Source: Gloeophyllum trabeum ATCC 11539
Taxonomy: Eukaryota > Basidiomycota > Agaricomycetes > Gloeophyllales > Gloeophyllaceae
Length of the DNA stretch: 64,000 nt
Direction: 5' to 3'
NCBI RefSeq assembly: GCF_000344685.1
Contig: NW_006920410.1
Span: 1,758,608 to 1,822,607 of the forward strand
Shown: one piece after another, positions 17,483-30,893 of the stretch
How positions within the stretch are numbered: the first letter of the stretch is position 1
Layout: every line of letters begins with the position of its first letter
Notes under the pieces: model-generated
Databases searched by the model: none
What the model was told of the DNA's origin: nothing
The model's input: only the letters and a program-made list of their open reading frames with translations
Position numbers and translations under genes: made by a program

Positions 17483-19790
17483 CTAGAAAGCGAAATACGC
17501 CGCGTTCTTCCTGGTCCCGAAAGAATAGACTGCGAGTTGGCTTGCATATAAACCTATGGTGATACCAACCGCAACTTGGATCATGCGTATCCCGAGACTG
17601 AAACCGCTGGAGTACTGTTCCGCGGCCGTGCGGTAGTTCTGAATAATACCCCCGCCTTGACCTAGGGCAGACTGATCTTCTATTAGATGTGGAGTACACG
17701 TATCAAATGTCATTACTCACCGGTACTATGAAAAGCACACCAGTCACCATAGATGTGAATGCAGTCCCACGGATTACGCGAGAGTACACATTGCCTAGCA
17801 CTCCAATCACAAAAGCACCAACTGCTGAGATGACATCGCCACGGTCAGAGATATACAATCCGGTCGCTTTGTTTGCAGCATAGGCGGCAGACGAAAACAT
17901 TACCATAACCAGGAGCTGCTTGCTTCGCCACGATTGCAGGTTGCCTAGTGAGGAGCACACCGAATATACCGGAACAAAGATGAAGATAGTCCACCATGGT
18001 AAGGGCTGCTTCCACCAAGGCCAGGATGGATCACGATAGCATTCTGCGCGCACGAGATTAATATATCATAGCGATTGCTAACGGCCAGACATACGCTTGA
18101 TGATATGGCCTTGTCCGATTGGTTCTGCACGGGTGAAAGAGAACGTGCCACCGAGGGGTACATAAGCGCTTGACCCGTTCCTGGACATAAAATGCCCGTG
18201 TATAACTTCGGTGGCACCGGTATAATCGACAATGTGTCGCGCGTGTGGGTTGAATATGAGATAGAGCTCGGACCCTATAGTCAGTCCGAAACCCTGCGCG
18301 GTGTCAGACAGACTCGGGTGACAAATGGATAACATACCAGGAATAACGTATATATCACTGCATAAACCATCCTGACGGAACCACATAGGATGTTATTGGA
18401 CGTCAGTTCTAAAGCGCTTATGACTGGTCGACGAGCGTTAGGTGTTATGTCCATGGCATAGATCTACGTCGACGAACTCACGAATTGTAAATCCAGGAAG
18501 CACGGAAGCGACGCCTGTGGAAGCTATGGGGGCAAAGCAAAACACATTATTGGATATAGTACTCAAGCCCCTGGCTATGAATGCCATCAGAATGGATATA
18601 GAAATTCTGTTGCAGTCGTGAATTGGAGTCCCCCTGAAGAAGGTGGAGATTGACCTACTCATAGACGTTGGCGTAAGTCGCACTCTTAGCCGCGGCATTG
18701 AGGCCTAAGAACTGCAGGATAGAGGAGGCAGCGCCGCCGACAAGCATATCGACGAAAGAGCCACCGAAAGCCAGAGAACAGAGGATTGTGGCGCTAACGA
18801 ACGATAGCGCACATCGAAAGAACAGATTATACCTAGGGGGCGCACGAAGAATCTTCCTCAGAGCAGAAGTACCAGCCTCGGCACCACTCTTGTCATGGAG
18901 GACTTTACGATACACCAGGTGGACCTTGTGCAGAGCGGTAAGAGCGATTCGGCCGGGGGCACGGACAAAGTGCGTCTCAAAGGCACGCGTACCGCCATCG
19001 TTGAAGGAAACGATAGTGAGGTTGGGCAGGTGCACAAACTCAGAGCCGACCTCTAGAATTCTCGATGCAGCATGCAGCTGAGATTCTATACGGTGCGACG
19101 GTGCTCCATAAGTCATGAGCGCCGTAGCCAACTTCAGGATGAATTTTCGTCTCTTGCCCACATCTAGAGCAACAGATCAGCATCTGTGTTCGGATGTACG
19201 AAGTGCTACAGACCATCTATGTGAGAGGTTATGTCTGAATGACGACGTTCCTTGGAAAAGAGACTTGGGCGTCTGGTCGCGGCGATGAAAGAGAACAGGC
19301 TTGATTTCCTGATATCGCCATTGTTCTCTGAGCGTTCTGTTGTGCGAGCATGGCCTTGATCAAAGCCCCACTGGACCAGGCTCGAGAAGACACTCGCTCT
19401 GCGCTTAGGGATTGGTCTCCCTTCCTCAGCCGAGCTTGCGGTCCTTCGGATATTCTGCTCAGGACTTGGCTTTCCAGGATTCAGGCCAGCATTCCGCGCA
19501 GCGTTGCGATAACCACCTTTGCGTCTGGCCTTTGCATCCTCCAAGTCATGGTTAGGCGCAGTTTCAGTCCTTGGCCCTTGGAACCCGTCGTTGTCTTGAG
19601 CAAGATAGCCCACAGAACAAGCATTCGCAAAATCTTCGTAGGAATCCCTGTATCGAGCCACCGACCTTTGAGCATCATCTTGGAGGCCAGTAGCATCTCT
19701 TGGCAATCCATGGGATTGTCGCTGTGGGCGAAGTTGTTCGCGAGACTCCGGTCGTTCAGAGCCAGACCAGTCGGAGAGATTCCGAGACAT
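17483..19790 (-). CDS. ThrE-domain membrane protein (Prm10-like)
   Basis: Multi-pass membrane protein of the fungal ThrE/DUF1212 family (S. cerevisiae Prm10 relatives), possibly an organic-anion or amino-acid exporter; the substrate is unknown. The N-terminal 200 residues (19214-19790) are hydrophilic and probably cytosolic. The ThrE part begins at about 19163 with KFILKLATALMTYGAPSHRI, a family hallmark. Several hydrophobic helices follow, including LGFGLTIG (near 18290) and the second ThrE-like half (17483-18053) with PWWTIFIFVPVYSV and GVLFIVPSALGQGGGI. At least six introns are supported by frame and conservation, for example 19213-19164 and 18658-18607. The start is uncertain: the first in-frame ATG is at 19790, but a short upstream coding exon near 19963 cannot be excluded. 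It is convergent with the Rad5-like gene, 113 bp apart. Confidence 0.85.
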
Positions 19791-20230
19791 CTCCAGCAAT
19801 TCGCCTTCACCCGTAGCCTCCAGCTTAACGGTCTGCGGATATACTAAGATGACGAGTTTGGACGCAGCAAAGAGTGCCACGACTGGAATAATGACTGCTC
19901 GTCTAACATGTTGATATTCATGTTGCTGGCGAGGCGGTCAGCCGCAGTCTGGTTCGAAATCATGCTAAACCAAGGCGTCCCTGTAGACAGGATTGCTCGC
20001 CTATATACTGGATATTGAGGAGGCTTGTCTCTGGCCTAAGGCCCCATGATACATGTGAACCAAAAATCATACACTGTCATCCATTTGATACAACATGCTA
20101 TAGGAAAGACATTGCCGTCATACCAGAAAGATACACGGGCGCTGCGAGTCAACTGGGAGGTGAGATACAAGACACTAGATAATGCATGGGAGAAAGCCGC
20201 GAGAGTGGAGGGTATAAGAATCAATTTACA

Positions 20231-23200
20231 TCACCAGACTTGCGGGGCAGGTGGGAGGAAGTCGGTTGGTAGGAGGAAGGCATCCATTCCATTCTGGGTG
20301 AAAGATGCACCGCCAAGATTCTGGTCAGATAACCAAACAGGTAGCTGTTCATTAGACGTCATTTCGAAACCGCGCCATATATGGTCGATGTTTGCAGCAT
20401 CGGCAGAGTAATGATGCATGGGAGGACCAGGTATATGCGGCGGATGCAATCCCTCAGGGCTAGAGAATGATGTCTCGTACGTCGGAGAGAAGGGCTGCTG
20501 GTTCAAATCGTGAGGGATATGGCCAACGGTCTGTTCAATGGATTGCGAAGGATGGTGCGGGTCCCGGGCCATCTTCGGAGACCGAGATTGGGAGCTTGCG
20601 TGTCTCTTCTTGGAGCGTTTCAACATTAGCTTTAGGGTTAAGGCATATCTCTTGCCCGGGACTACCGAGTAGAGGAGATCAGCATCTCTGAGGGTAAAAG
20701 CGTAGCGACAAACGTACTCTCTGACATGAGCGCCGCGAGCTGCCCCACCTGATTCCGGATATGCTGAATGTCGCAATCATCCGGACTAGCAAAGCATTAC
20801 AATTCAGAGTTAAGCCTGGATAGATGGAGCCCACCACTTACAATAGCCGGGCTAAACGCAAGAGGAAGGAAGCGGTAAATGTGGCGGTAGCTTGCGTGTA
20901 GTGAACGGCTAAGAGGAATACAACTCAGGACTTAAGCAAGGATAGCACGGATCTCAATACCATATTTCATTCCCTCCCTATATGCAGGTGAATTGACTGT
21001 GATGTCCAATCCTCGAGAAGCTATCCGGATAGTCCGAAGAGCAAGTTCCCGTTGTGCCGGAGGCATGTTCTGAACGTCCCTGGGACCGTTGATGTTCCTG
21101 AGCGCAATGGAATTATGGAACAGTTCCGCATGGATATGCTGAATCTGCAGACTCTGGCGATAGAAAGCTAAGAGAAAACGTAAGAATGTGCCTTCGATAC
21201 CGTACCAGGTAACCCACCTGCATTCTCATACTTTTGGGAGAAGGCTGCATCCCAGTTGGAATACCAAGTCTGGAATTCTGCGTCGGCCTCACGTAAGACA
21301 TTGAAAGTATAATCGTCTATCGCTCGATCCAACGGAGAAAGCTTGCCATGTACTCTTTCGCGTATCGCCATCAATTCAACGGTTGAAACCAGACGCATGT
21401 CATCTTCGATTGACAGGGGATGAGTCAAGAGCAGCCGGCATTGCCAGATACTCTCGTCATCCCGAAGTATCGCTGGTCGACCTGTTCCGTATGACATCCT
21501 GTAACGGCAAGCATCAGATTAGTTAGCACAACAGTACGGCCAAACTGACTGATGTTCGAATAAATATAGGCAGAACCAAGTTCGCGCGCAAATGATCAGT
21601 TCGCGATCCTCGGGGCCGGTTCCGTGTTTGCCCGATTGCATGCGCCTCAAGAGTTTAGGCCAAGCCTTATGCATAGCTGGAATCGAGAAACGTGTCAGCT
21701 CTGATCCCCATATTCCACCTAGAGTTAGAGGACATGACCACTCACATAATTCCATAGCCATGCGGACTGCATGTCCGCCACTTAACCATCCATTTTCAGA
21801 CCATCCAGATACAAGTACTAAACAGTTGTTAGGCCTGCGGACAAGGTGATCTGATACTACCTACTCATGGCGCGGACCGGTTCCTGCCGGGTCACAGGCA
21901 GAAATAATGTGGCCTGAGAGATTGTATGCACCTCCTCTTGACATTTCAAGAAAATGTCGCTCGGTGTACCTGAGAAGGCACCTCAATCATAATTTGCAGA
22001 GAAGACGTGAAACATACCTCCGCCATCACGGACGAGTGCAGCTACCATACATATGCAGTCCACAGCAAAAGGAGAGCGTTCGTGCAATGAATCGTAAGTA
22101 TCTACGTTGGCGTCAAAGACAGGAAGGAAGGTGGAGCATCCATGGTAAAATCTGCGAGAGACCTCTAAGGAAAGCATAACATAGTATGCAAAATGATAGA
22201 CTGACATCCTGAATAGCTCGCGGGCTTCAGCTTCAGTAATGATTTGCTTTGTGACGACTGATTCTTAAGCGTAAGCGCAACAACATGGACGCTTAATGGC
22301 GAAGACACTCACCATCAGGGAATGTTGGAGTACGCTGCACCTTATGATAGGTTTTCCTCCGTTTCACAGGCCTGGACTGTCGAGGGTCGGGTTCCGGGGT
22401 CCTAGCCCGGCTCACGGGCTCACTGCTGGTGTTACCCTCCTAGAAAATGTTGTGGCAGACTAGTAATACCTCCGCAGAGCATACATACCTTAGCCGCTTG
22501 CTCAACCGCTACGTTTGCTAAACCCCTCAGCACTTCCCATGGGGCCACAAGACCTGACGCTGGGAGATCGCCATTCTCGTCATCCTCCGCATCAGTAGAA
22601 TCGGCGCTGGCTAGATTCGAGCTCGGCAACCCAGGGCGCTTAAGGTTGGAAAGAAGGTGCGAGCCGTGAATTTGCCTTGTTTGTGACCTCCCGTCGCCAT
22701 ACCGGATGGAGGATATGGGCTGCGACGGACCCCCCATTGTGGGCATGCTCGAGATCGGAGGCAGAGTAGGCGCAGGAGTGCCACCGGTATTGTAACTTGG
22801 CCCAACAGGGTTGTATTGTGAAGGCTGCGAGAGTGGTTGCTGCACATTGCTTGGTGTACGCGGTGCCCCAGTTCCAGAAACAGCCGGACTTGCGAAAGCA
22901 TGGGGAGGTCCACCAGGAATTACACCATTGCTTGCGGAGCCGGGCACAGGTCCTGACATAGCCGCAACCGTGTCAATCACTAGAGAACGTTGCGGCGCAG
23001 TAGCCACAGGTGTTGGCGTTGGTACATTCCCCGTCTGTGCGTACATCGCGGGGGAATGAGGCCCATATGGCTGCTGCGGGAGGGGTGTAGGTGATGAATG
23101 GCCCAAAGGTCCGCCACGAAGATGAGCAGCGATCTCGGCCAATGTATTCTGAATCGCGGCCTGCGACTGTCTGATGTCTGCCACATGTGCTTCAAGACTC

Positions 23201-23655
23201 CGGATACGTCTGGAAGAAGCACGATTGAGTAGAATGCAAAATGTTAGCACAGACGCACTCACTCTAGGCCAGCTTCCCCGGTAAGACTGGCTTCTCGTGA
23301 CGGTTTCTCAAATAGACATTCCAATCCCGCATGCCTACACCGTTTGCACGGCGGATTCTCTGCGCCTTCGCAACGCATCTTCTGTTTTCGACAGGCATTC
23401 TTCACGGCGCATGTCAGTCAAGCGACCCGCCCAACCTCTGGACTTAATTGGAATACTCACGCATGCACCTACCAGGTCGACCGCCCCAAGCGTTAGACAA
23501 CAAGGAAGAAAATGTGCACACAGGAAAAACATACGAGGGACCCGGTTCAACGTCCTGACCACCGGCCTGATGTCGCCCTTGCTGCTCTTGGAATCGGGTT
23601 CCACATCCTCTTGCTTGTGACGCGACTGCGAGCCATTAGCATTAGAACTGTCCAT
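20231..23655 (-). CDS. Zn2Cys6 transcription factor with fungal TF domain
   Basis: Predicted DNA-binding regulator. Splicing out about 60 nt between the first two exons and a second short intron assembles the binuclear cluster RACNACRKQKMRCEG then PPCKRCRHAGLEC, with the expected C-x2-C-x6-C..C-x2-C-x6-C spacing. A coiled-coil dimerisation helix follows (RIRSLEAHVADIRQSQ, about 23220), then a Pro/Ser/Gly-rich linker (22600-23050), a basic KRRKTYHK stretch, and a fungal_trans-type domain with GCSTFLPVFD and DTYDSLHERSPF (about 22050-22150). The middle homology region continues to about 20800, and the C-terminal tail ends at 20231. Agaricomycete regulators such as PriB share this layout, but I cannot claim orthology. 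The start is the first Met of the exon preceding the cluster. Confidence 0.85.
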
Positions 23656-25388
23656 TCCACTGTGCCACCGCTAGTCGGCACAGTCCCAAACCAAGAACGC
23701 CGTCGGAAGCAAACGCAGCTGGGAACCGGGGAGGAGAGGGGAGGAAATTGTTCAGCGGTCGGCGAGGACGGAGCTTGGGATGCAGCAGAATCTTGCTTGA
23801 TCAGGTATCAGCAGTCCCAAGGCTGTGCCGTGAAGTTGCCGAATACGGTAACTACTTTGCGCCCCGCGGCCCCGTGACACTCTATGTTTAGCTCCCGTGG
23901 TCCAAGTCGCCCTGCCATACAGGTAATTGGCCGACTGCATTGATTCTGCTGTCCCCGCATCGTCGTCGCAGGCTATGTGCTGCAAGTTCGCATGTACTGC
24001 ACTACCTTTAAGATTGTCTCAACCGTATGTATCTACACTCTCGGATTCTTGTCTCTTCCGTCATGTCATGTTTGCCGTATAGTGCCGAATTTATCCCATA
24101 GAGTGACTTTCGAATCTGTAGCCACATCAAAGTTACGGCAGACGCCTATTTCAATCGACGACCAACCCTCCCGAGCCCCGAGCAGAATGCGAGTTTAATC
24201 CCGGCGAGGCAGACGACGTGTCCACGGATGGGTTAAACACTCTGGACGCGCATCGGCTTCACTGCTGCAGAGGTGCACAGCGGATTATCGCGGGCGCTAT
24301 TGTTAGGGTCCCGATGATAACGGATAACATAGTTGGTGGGGATCTCTACTGAACCCTATCTCTACTGAACCCTAGGCATCAGACTCCGCCGTTATGCGAA
24401 TGGCTGCTTTCCCATGCAGCCCATATCCTGGCAGTTACGGCGAATGGGAGGTGTCCCTGCGCATGCTTCTCCAGTGTTCCCGTACTAGTACTGGCTATAA
24501 TACGGGCTAACAAGGCTAGGGTGCCGAAGACAATGGGCGTAATGTCTGCCGAAAGTCGTGGATCATCTTCTCTTGACTTTCCTGTCGAAAGTATTTCTTT
24601 GCTTTCTCGGTGCTAAGTTGGGGCTCATTCGCCGTCCAGAGAAGATGCAGGTCTTTTCGCAACTCGCTGAATGCACCACCCACAGTCATGTGGAGCTGGG
24701 CCTTGCAGAGGCCTGAACAGCTTAGTACTGGGCTTGTAACTCATTATCTGTCCTACAGTCCTTAACTAGTCAACCGTGGAAGTTATCTACTTCAAGGCTG
24801 AGCGATACTGCAGGCAGCTTCAAGATGTGTCGGCCTTCGATTTTCCTCGCAATTTATGTCCCTGCGGCCTGCGTATATGTCACGGTATGGTTTACATTTA
24901 ATTACTAGCACATGTAGCACATCAATCGTGCGGCTGATCGTTCCGCATGGTGGCAAATCGCAAATGGAAAGACCCCAGCGCATCCCTCGGCCTTTGGTAA
25001 CTTCATAAGCATAACGAATGAATCAACACCAACGAACGATGATCGACTCCATTTGTACCATCCGCGAAGCCAACGCGTAGCAGATGAGGACAAGGTCTGT
25101 CGGTGTCACAGGACAAATAAAGCCGTCGGAACCGAGGCGATACTGATAGCCCGATGGGATCTGCTTCTGCGGATTCAGGAACATATTTCTTGGTTATGGC
25201 GATGCTGTGACGGTGCTCAGAGATCTTGACGAGTAACCACGTCCCAGCCTGGAATAGAGGTCCGGTGGCCTTTATGTTGCAACCCTTTCAACTTACGGCT
25301 TAGTTGTTATTTACAGAGTTTGCTTTCACAGCAGTGGCGAAGCAACCGTAGTACCCATAGTCTTTTCGATCCAAGGTTCGTGGCGAAG
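23656..25388. other. Intergenic stretch with orphan coding-like fragments
   Basis: 1.7 kb without a gene I can assemble. A 16-bp unit (ATCTCTACTGAACCCT) is repeated twice in tandem at 24342-24373. An open plus-strand segment at about 24779-24890 reads like an exon (FPRNLCPCGLRICHG) and ends at a possible GT donor. A minus-strand segment at about 24528-24704 reads like a terminal exon with a charged, helical C-terminus. I could not join either to neighbouring exons, so they may be relics or parts of an undetected small gene. Confidence 0.4.
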
Positions 25389-26245
25389 ATGATGTTCGTC
25401 GTGTGCCATGTCATAAGGTCTGTCTATCAAGTACCTTTTGTCAGGCTATCCCATATTGAGCTCCATGACTTGCAGTGCTTGGTTCGCCTTCTTCTTGCCT
25501 TGTTACTCGACATTCAAGGCGCTCGCTCATCGCCCACTTTCCGAGCCGGACTTGGAAAGATGGGCCATGTACTGGTCTGTAATCGGCGCGTTTACTACCG
25601 TTGAGTATGCGGCCGAGTGGCTGGTCAGCTGGTAAATGCGAAAACTGCTCAGTGGAAAGGAACGCCACTCAATGATTGCTTCAGGTTCCCCTTCTACTGG
25701 GAAATTAAGATGCTGTTCCTGCTCTTCTTATCGCTGCCGCAGACTCAGGTCTGTGCAAGTAAACCTATGAGCATGATTCCATCTGACCTTCTGCTTTCTG
25801 CTTTCAGGGATCCACTTACGTGTACAAGACATACGTTGAACCGTTGTTCACTGCGAAGGAAACCGACATAGATGCTGGCATCGAGGCTGCCAAAACCAAC
25901 ACCCTTGCCTTCCTCAAGAAGCGCTTTTCCGCCTTATGGGAACTTCTTTGGAGCATCCTCAGTAAGACTCCCGCCGTGGATCAGAAACCCGCAGGTGAAC
26001 AGAACGGAGTCGCACCCCCCGCGAATCCACTCGCATCAGTCGGGGCGCTTTGGAATACGTTCGGTCCAACTATCATGGGAGCACTTCAACGGAGCGCAGG
26101 TCAAGCACCGGGAGCAAGCCAAGCAAACGGGCGTTCTGCGGAGCCTGCCGCTGCCGCGGCAATGCCAGGCACTCCTCCGCGGGCCCCTGCAACTCCAGAA
26201 GTAAAAGTTGACGCCCCGTTGGAAACCCGTCCCGCTCGAACTTGA
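25389..26245 (+). CDS. TB2/DP1/HVA22 (REEP/Yop1-type) ER membrane-shaping protein
   Basis: Predicted 228-residue protein. Exons 25389-25417, 25476-25631, 25685-25748 and 25808-26245. The reticulon-like hairpin domain is clear: SAWFAFFLPCYSTFKAL, the family signature LERWAMYWSV, then AEWLVSWFPFYWEIK and FLLFLSLPQTQGSTYVY. TB2/DP1 proteins insert paired hairpins into the cytosolic leaflet of tubular ER, bend the membrane and bind reticulons. The C-terminal 100 residues are an Ala/Pro-rich, low-complexity cytosolic tail. I chose the ATG at 25389 because splicing from it restores the short hydrophobic N-terminus typical of the family. It is convergent with SEC3, 121 bp away. Confidence 0.9.
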
Positions 26246-26366
26246 AAGGGGAAGACACACTCCATTGGTATATCCGTAGCGTAAGCGCTACCCAGATCCT
26301 GCCAGTACACACCCGTGCGTAGAAGTACATAAAACAATGACGATATACACAAATGTGAAGCTGCAC

Positions 26367-29300
26367 CTAGCTACCCACTCTGTGACGTCGGAATGCTGTC
26401 TCTACATCCGCGGCTGAGTATTCAAGTGTGACGCCACTGTCCGCGTAACACTGTGCTATCCGCTTGGAGAACGCCTCCGTTAGTCGCAAAACCTCCTCTT
26501 CGCATGCCTTCCACACGCCGACCATAACAGTGCCAGGGGCGATGCCTGTGCTCTTCTCAGTCGTCGCCTTCTCTGAAGCCTCCGTAAAGTGCTTCTCGAC
26601 GCGGCTGTAAAGAGCATCTATGTGCTTGCGCATATCCTTGGCATTATAGTCCTTTACAACTTTCTTGAGGGCGGACTTGTTGTAGCTGCTATTGTTGGAG
26701 ACCTCTGTAGGAGCAGTCGTTTGAAGCAGCCGTTCGATCCCTTCAAAGTAGTCCTGCGTGGCAATTTATTGAGGATCATCGCGAATTCGGACTTTTCGTG
26801 CAGCTTACGATGATCTTTGCGAGAGGCCGTCTCAGAATCATTCTAACGTAAGCGTTCAGGTTTTCGTCGTAGATGGATTCCGCTCGCTTCAGGAAAGAGG
26901 CGACAGAGCCAATTTCAAGTTGACCCATTTCAGCTACGAAATGATGCATGTTCTCTGGGAAGCTATTAGCGCCTACATGCGATACGGTTGGACGAATCAT
27001 ACCGATCAATATGACATGGTAGTTGAGTTGCCCTTTGTCTTCTCCTTCTCCTTCCATTTTAGCCATCTGTTTCAAGGAATCGAACATGACCTGCACAATC
27101 TTCTCATACGCCAGGTCAACGTTGCCCCTGATCTCGAGAGCGTCTGCTCCAATAAGCTGATTCTCCACACGTCCCACGTAGACCGGGAAGTACTTGATGA
27201 AGGGAACAACTCCCCGACGTTTCTTGCTGTTGATCTTTGTTTCCTCCACCGCCTTAATTTGTTCATTCTTAGAGCGGAGTGAGTGCCCAATCGCAGGTAC
27301 AGATAAACGAAGCCATTACCACATGACGGTCGAAAAGCCCCTTGAGTCGTGTGTGCTGCTTCTCCAATAAGTTTAGTAGGAATGCGTTACCACGCTCCTC
27401 CGCGTCTGCCTGGAAGCGCTCCAGACACGCAATGATACCAATAATTTGCCTATACAGTGAAGAATTATCAACCTGCATATCCAGGACCAAACAGCCTTAC
27501 ATATTATCCTTAGCCAGAGCGGTGTCAATCCATGTCTTTAATTCGGTAGGCAGGAACCCAAATATGAGGTCTAGTGCTCCTCGCACAAGCTTCATGGTCG
27601 GTTGACTTAACCCGGCGTACCGCGCTGCCTGCCTCCTGAAGTAGTTCTCTAAGCCCATGTAGTCCGCAAACGTGAGCGCGGCATCGTTGATTTGCAGAAA
27701 ATCAGCGATGAAGTCCTCTTCGCGGTAGATCTGAGGAGCGATCTGTTCTAGTACTTGCCCAAAGGCCTGCAGATGGGCATTAGTAGTGCGATTGGAACGT
27801 GAAGATTATTCACACCTCAGAAGCACGCATGTCAGATTCTACAGGCTTATCCTTGTCCCTTCTGTTCTCTAATGGGGAACGGACAATTGTGCCGGCACGG
27901 CGCATACCCGTCCCCGCTCGGAATCCACCTGCAATTGGTGTGACTCCACCGAAGGCTGTCACTTCCCCGATCAGCACATAGCACCACGAATACCTCAAGC
28001 GACTGACTTTGATCCTGCTCTTCTTCTGCCGCCTTCTTAACCATATTCTGATAAGCCTGTAAGCAAGCCCTGACCTGTTTGCTATGCAAATCACTCGAAG
28101 CCGAGAAGTAGGTCTAGTACTTTTAGTCAATATATGCGGCATACAAGCCGGTAGTACATGGCCTCCTTACCGCACATAATTTGGCGTACGTGCTTTCATC
28201 CATTTCTTTCAGGTAGAGGATCAGGCCCGAGTATCGACCTAGATATGTTTCCATCTCTTGATGATTTACAATAGTAGGCCGGCCCCTTCCTCGGTTACTA
28301 CTTTTGGAGATGCCGTCAGTATCACCAAGCAGCATTTTGGACTACGAAGACAAGTGAGCAAAGACAGCCAGTAGGACTCATCAGAGGAAACACTCGCCTG
28401 AGCGATAAACATGATGGACAAGTAATCGAAGAGTCGCTTGCAGAACTGGCCGTTATGAGTTCTGTACTCGTCAAGTCGCTCCATAGTGGCGGCCATATCT
28501 GAAAGATCAATCCGTTTCATTAGTGCCCTGGAATCCTATGACACAACGAGCACGCTAACCGGTATCCCTTCCGGCCTGTAGAGCCTTGTACAAGTCAGTA
28601 GCAGCTTCTTCTAGTCTCTGAATGCTGTCTGATTTCTCTAGCGATCCTTGAGTGAGGGTAATAAGAGAATCTGGGTCCACGTGGACCGTTTGCTGCAAGT
28701 ACAAGGATCAGCGGCATACAATCGAAGTCTGTATCAATTTACGTCACCAAAAGTTGTTCGAGTTCGCCTAATAAGGCCCTCTGGTTCTGTGTTTGAACCT
28801 GAAGACCTCTATTCTGGGATTGGATGAAGGAGATGTCGTCGCTGACGGTCTAGAGCATATCGGAAGTTGAAGAGAGGCCTCGATGTCAACCTCAAAAAGG
28901 AACATACATTAAGATGGATCTTGTAGGAGGAAACAAGGGTGTCCATGCTATCCAGCTCCGCAATAGCTTCCTCGAGATACTTGATTACGACGGCAACCCT
29001 ATCATCAGACTCAATAAAGGAGTGAATATTGGCCTACATGGGAGAATTAGCAGAGCCACCAAAATGACATCAATCGAGAACAGACATTTTCCAACGCCGT
29101 TAACTCGCTCAATAACTTGGCCTCTATCTGGTCTGCTGCACTTCTCACTCTCTGCCTTCCCATGATATCTTCGCTAGCCCACTCATAGCCCTCGAGCATC
29201 TCTTCAACATTAGCCATGGTGGCCTCTGCTGTCTCCTCTTCGCCTTGTGGCGCGGGGACATCAGCAACGCCGTCTTGCGGAGACGGCGAAGCTGCAGGTA

Positions 29301-30669
29301 ATGCATCGCCTGCCGACAATAATCGGTCCAGAGCTGCCTGGTTGGCCGGGTCGAAGAAGGATATTCGCGCATTGTGGTCACGGCGCTGCTGCTGTTGACC
29401 ATTCTGTTCGGATGGCATCGGACTGTGCCCGCGAGAAGAGGGCTGTCGCGAGCGACTAAATGTCGGTGTAGACCCGGCAGTCAGGGATGAAGCTTCTATA
29501 TTACCTCCGTATGAGGACACGGGTGAAGGAGGATTCAATGAGGAGGATGTAGATGAAGGAACTTCCAGGGATGGTCGCGACGACAAAAATCTGAGATCTG
29601 GGTTGCTATCACTTGCAGTCTTCATAAACGGCTTGCTCATTTGAGATCGAAGGGAAGTCTGTGTCGTTGGAAGACTAATGGATGGAAGTTGGGTTACTGT
29701 TGAATCAGACGTTCTCGTGGCGTTGGACGGCCTTCGCGTTCTGGATCGCATGCTATTCGGTGTTTGTGAACGAGGTGGTGACGACGGCATCCCTCGATTG
29801 GGGGACATTGGAAGACCAGGCGTGTTGTCGGGAGTTGCTGCTCGTGACGGCAGGGGTGATGGGCGACGGGCTCGCGACTGGGACCGAGACTCTGGTGAAC
29901 CGATGCGGGGCACTGGGTCGACTATGTCTTGCGAGCCTGATGCAGAGCGGGAATTCAGCGCCCTACGGCTCGGTGTAGGCGCGAAGGGACCATTGGCATT
30001 CGTCGGCGTAGGGCTTCGATTGCTTCGCATGTAGTCACTCCTCACGGGCTGCCTTCCACTGGCTGCGCAGAGTGTCTCAGAATGGCCATATATTCGGGTT
30101 AGGACTGTTAGACATACATGGAACATCAAGATCACTCAAGCCTATAAGGTCTAACGGTGCAGAACCTGCTGTCACGGCACGGAAAAGCCTGACCAAGGCT
30201 GCCAGGAAGTTAGCTTGGTCGTTTGCATTCTCAGTTTCCCAACGGTATGTCCTGGCCAAAGTGATGTTGAAAGCGGACGGCTACGTGTGGCCAGAATCAA
30301 GGTTCGTACCACAGAGGCAAAAAATGTGCTTAGCACGTACGCTCAGGACTTCGATGGCCCGTAGCTCTGCAACTTTCCATGTCTTCCCCACCGAGAACGA
30401 CCCATTGGTATTTAGCTTTGACTTGTGTATAAAGCCAGTCCCATTGCTTGCCTCTGCACAGACTAAATCGATACTGGGCTCAGCGGGTATGCGAGGTTAC
30501 GGGACATACGCGAGAGAATGATGTATCTTGGCTTCCTCGATCCATCCTCAGCATCCTCCAGGACCCTTAGATGACCGACGTAGGTCTCTTCTGGGCCAGT
30601 ACCGGCAGCATTTCGCCTAGCAAAGACCGATGATATGATCCTCTCGCGTACGACATCATTGTCGGCCAT
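26367..30669 (-). CDS. SEC3: Exocyst complex subunit Sec3
   Basis: Subunit of the octameric exocyst, which tethers Golgi-derived vesicles at sites of polarised growth; Sec3 marks the target membrane by binding PI(4,5)P2 and Rho GTPases. The first exons (from 30669) encode the Sec3 PIP2-binding PH-like domain, including RIISSVFARR, YVGHLRVLED, FSVGKTWKVAEL and RTYRWETENANDQANFLAAL. A long, disordered Ser/Pro/Arg-rich linker follows (30030 to about 29400), then coiled-coil segments (EEMLEGYEWASEDI; about 29200-28750). The C-terminal Sec3 helical rods include VYVGRVENQL, YEKIVQVMFDSLKQMA and LNYHVILI (about 27200-26980), and it ends at 26367. Many short introns interrupt the C-terminal half. The start ATG at 30669 gives the expected beginning immediately before the PH-like fold. 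Confidence 0.92.
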
Positions 30670-30893
30670 GGGAGGTAAGTACCAGCTTCAGGACTACTGT
30701 ACTGTGTACACTTGTGTACAGTGCACTGTCCTCAGTTCTATTCCACGTGCCTCCTATATGGTTGCTATTTTTAGCCGATCATATGTGGAGGTGAACTTCG
30801 AAGGCGGGTCTTGAAGCTTGAAGCATCGCAGGACCCTAACGGACTACTAAGAATCAGATCATCCGACCCATGTATTAGTACATGTATTTACAA

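Noticed and set aside
18698..19081. 127-codon plus-strand open frame
   Set aside because: Antisense to the conserved ThrE domain.
24342..24373. Tandem 16-bp duplication as a possible CRISPR-like or satellite array
   Set aside because: Only two adjacent copies with no spacers; a simple local duplication.
30699..30727. Near-palindromic GTGTACA repeats upstream of SEC3 as a regulatory operator
   Set aside because: Imperfect and short; no second occurrence at another promoter noted, so it is not supported as a site.
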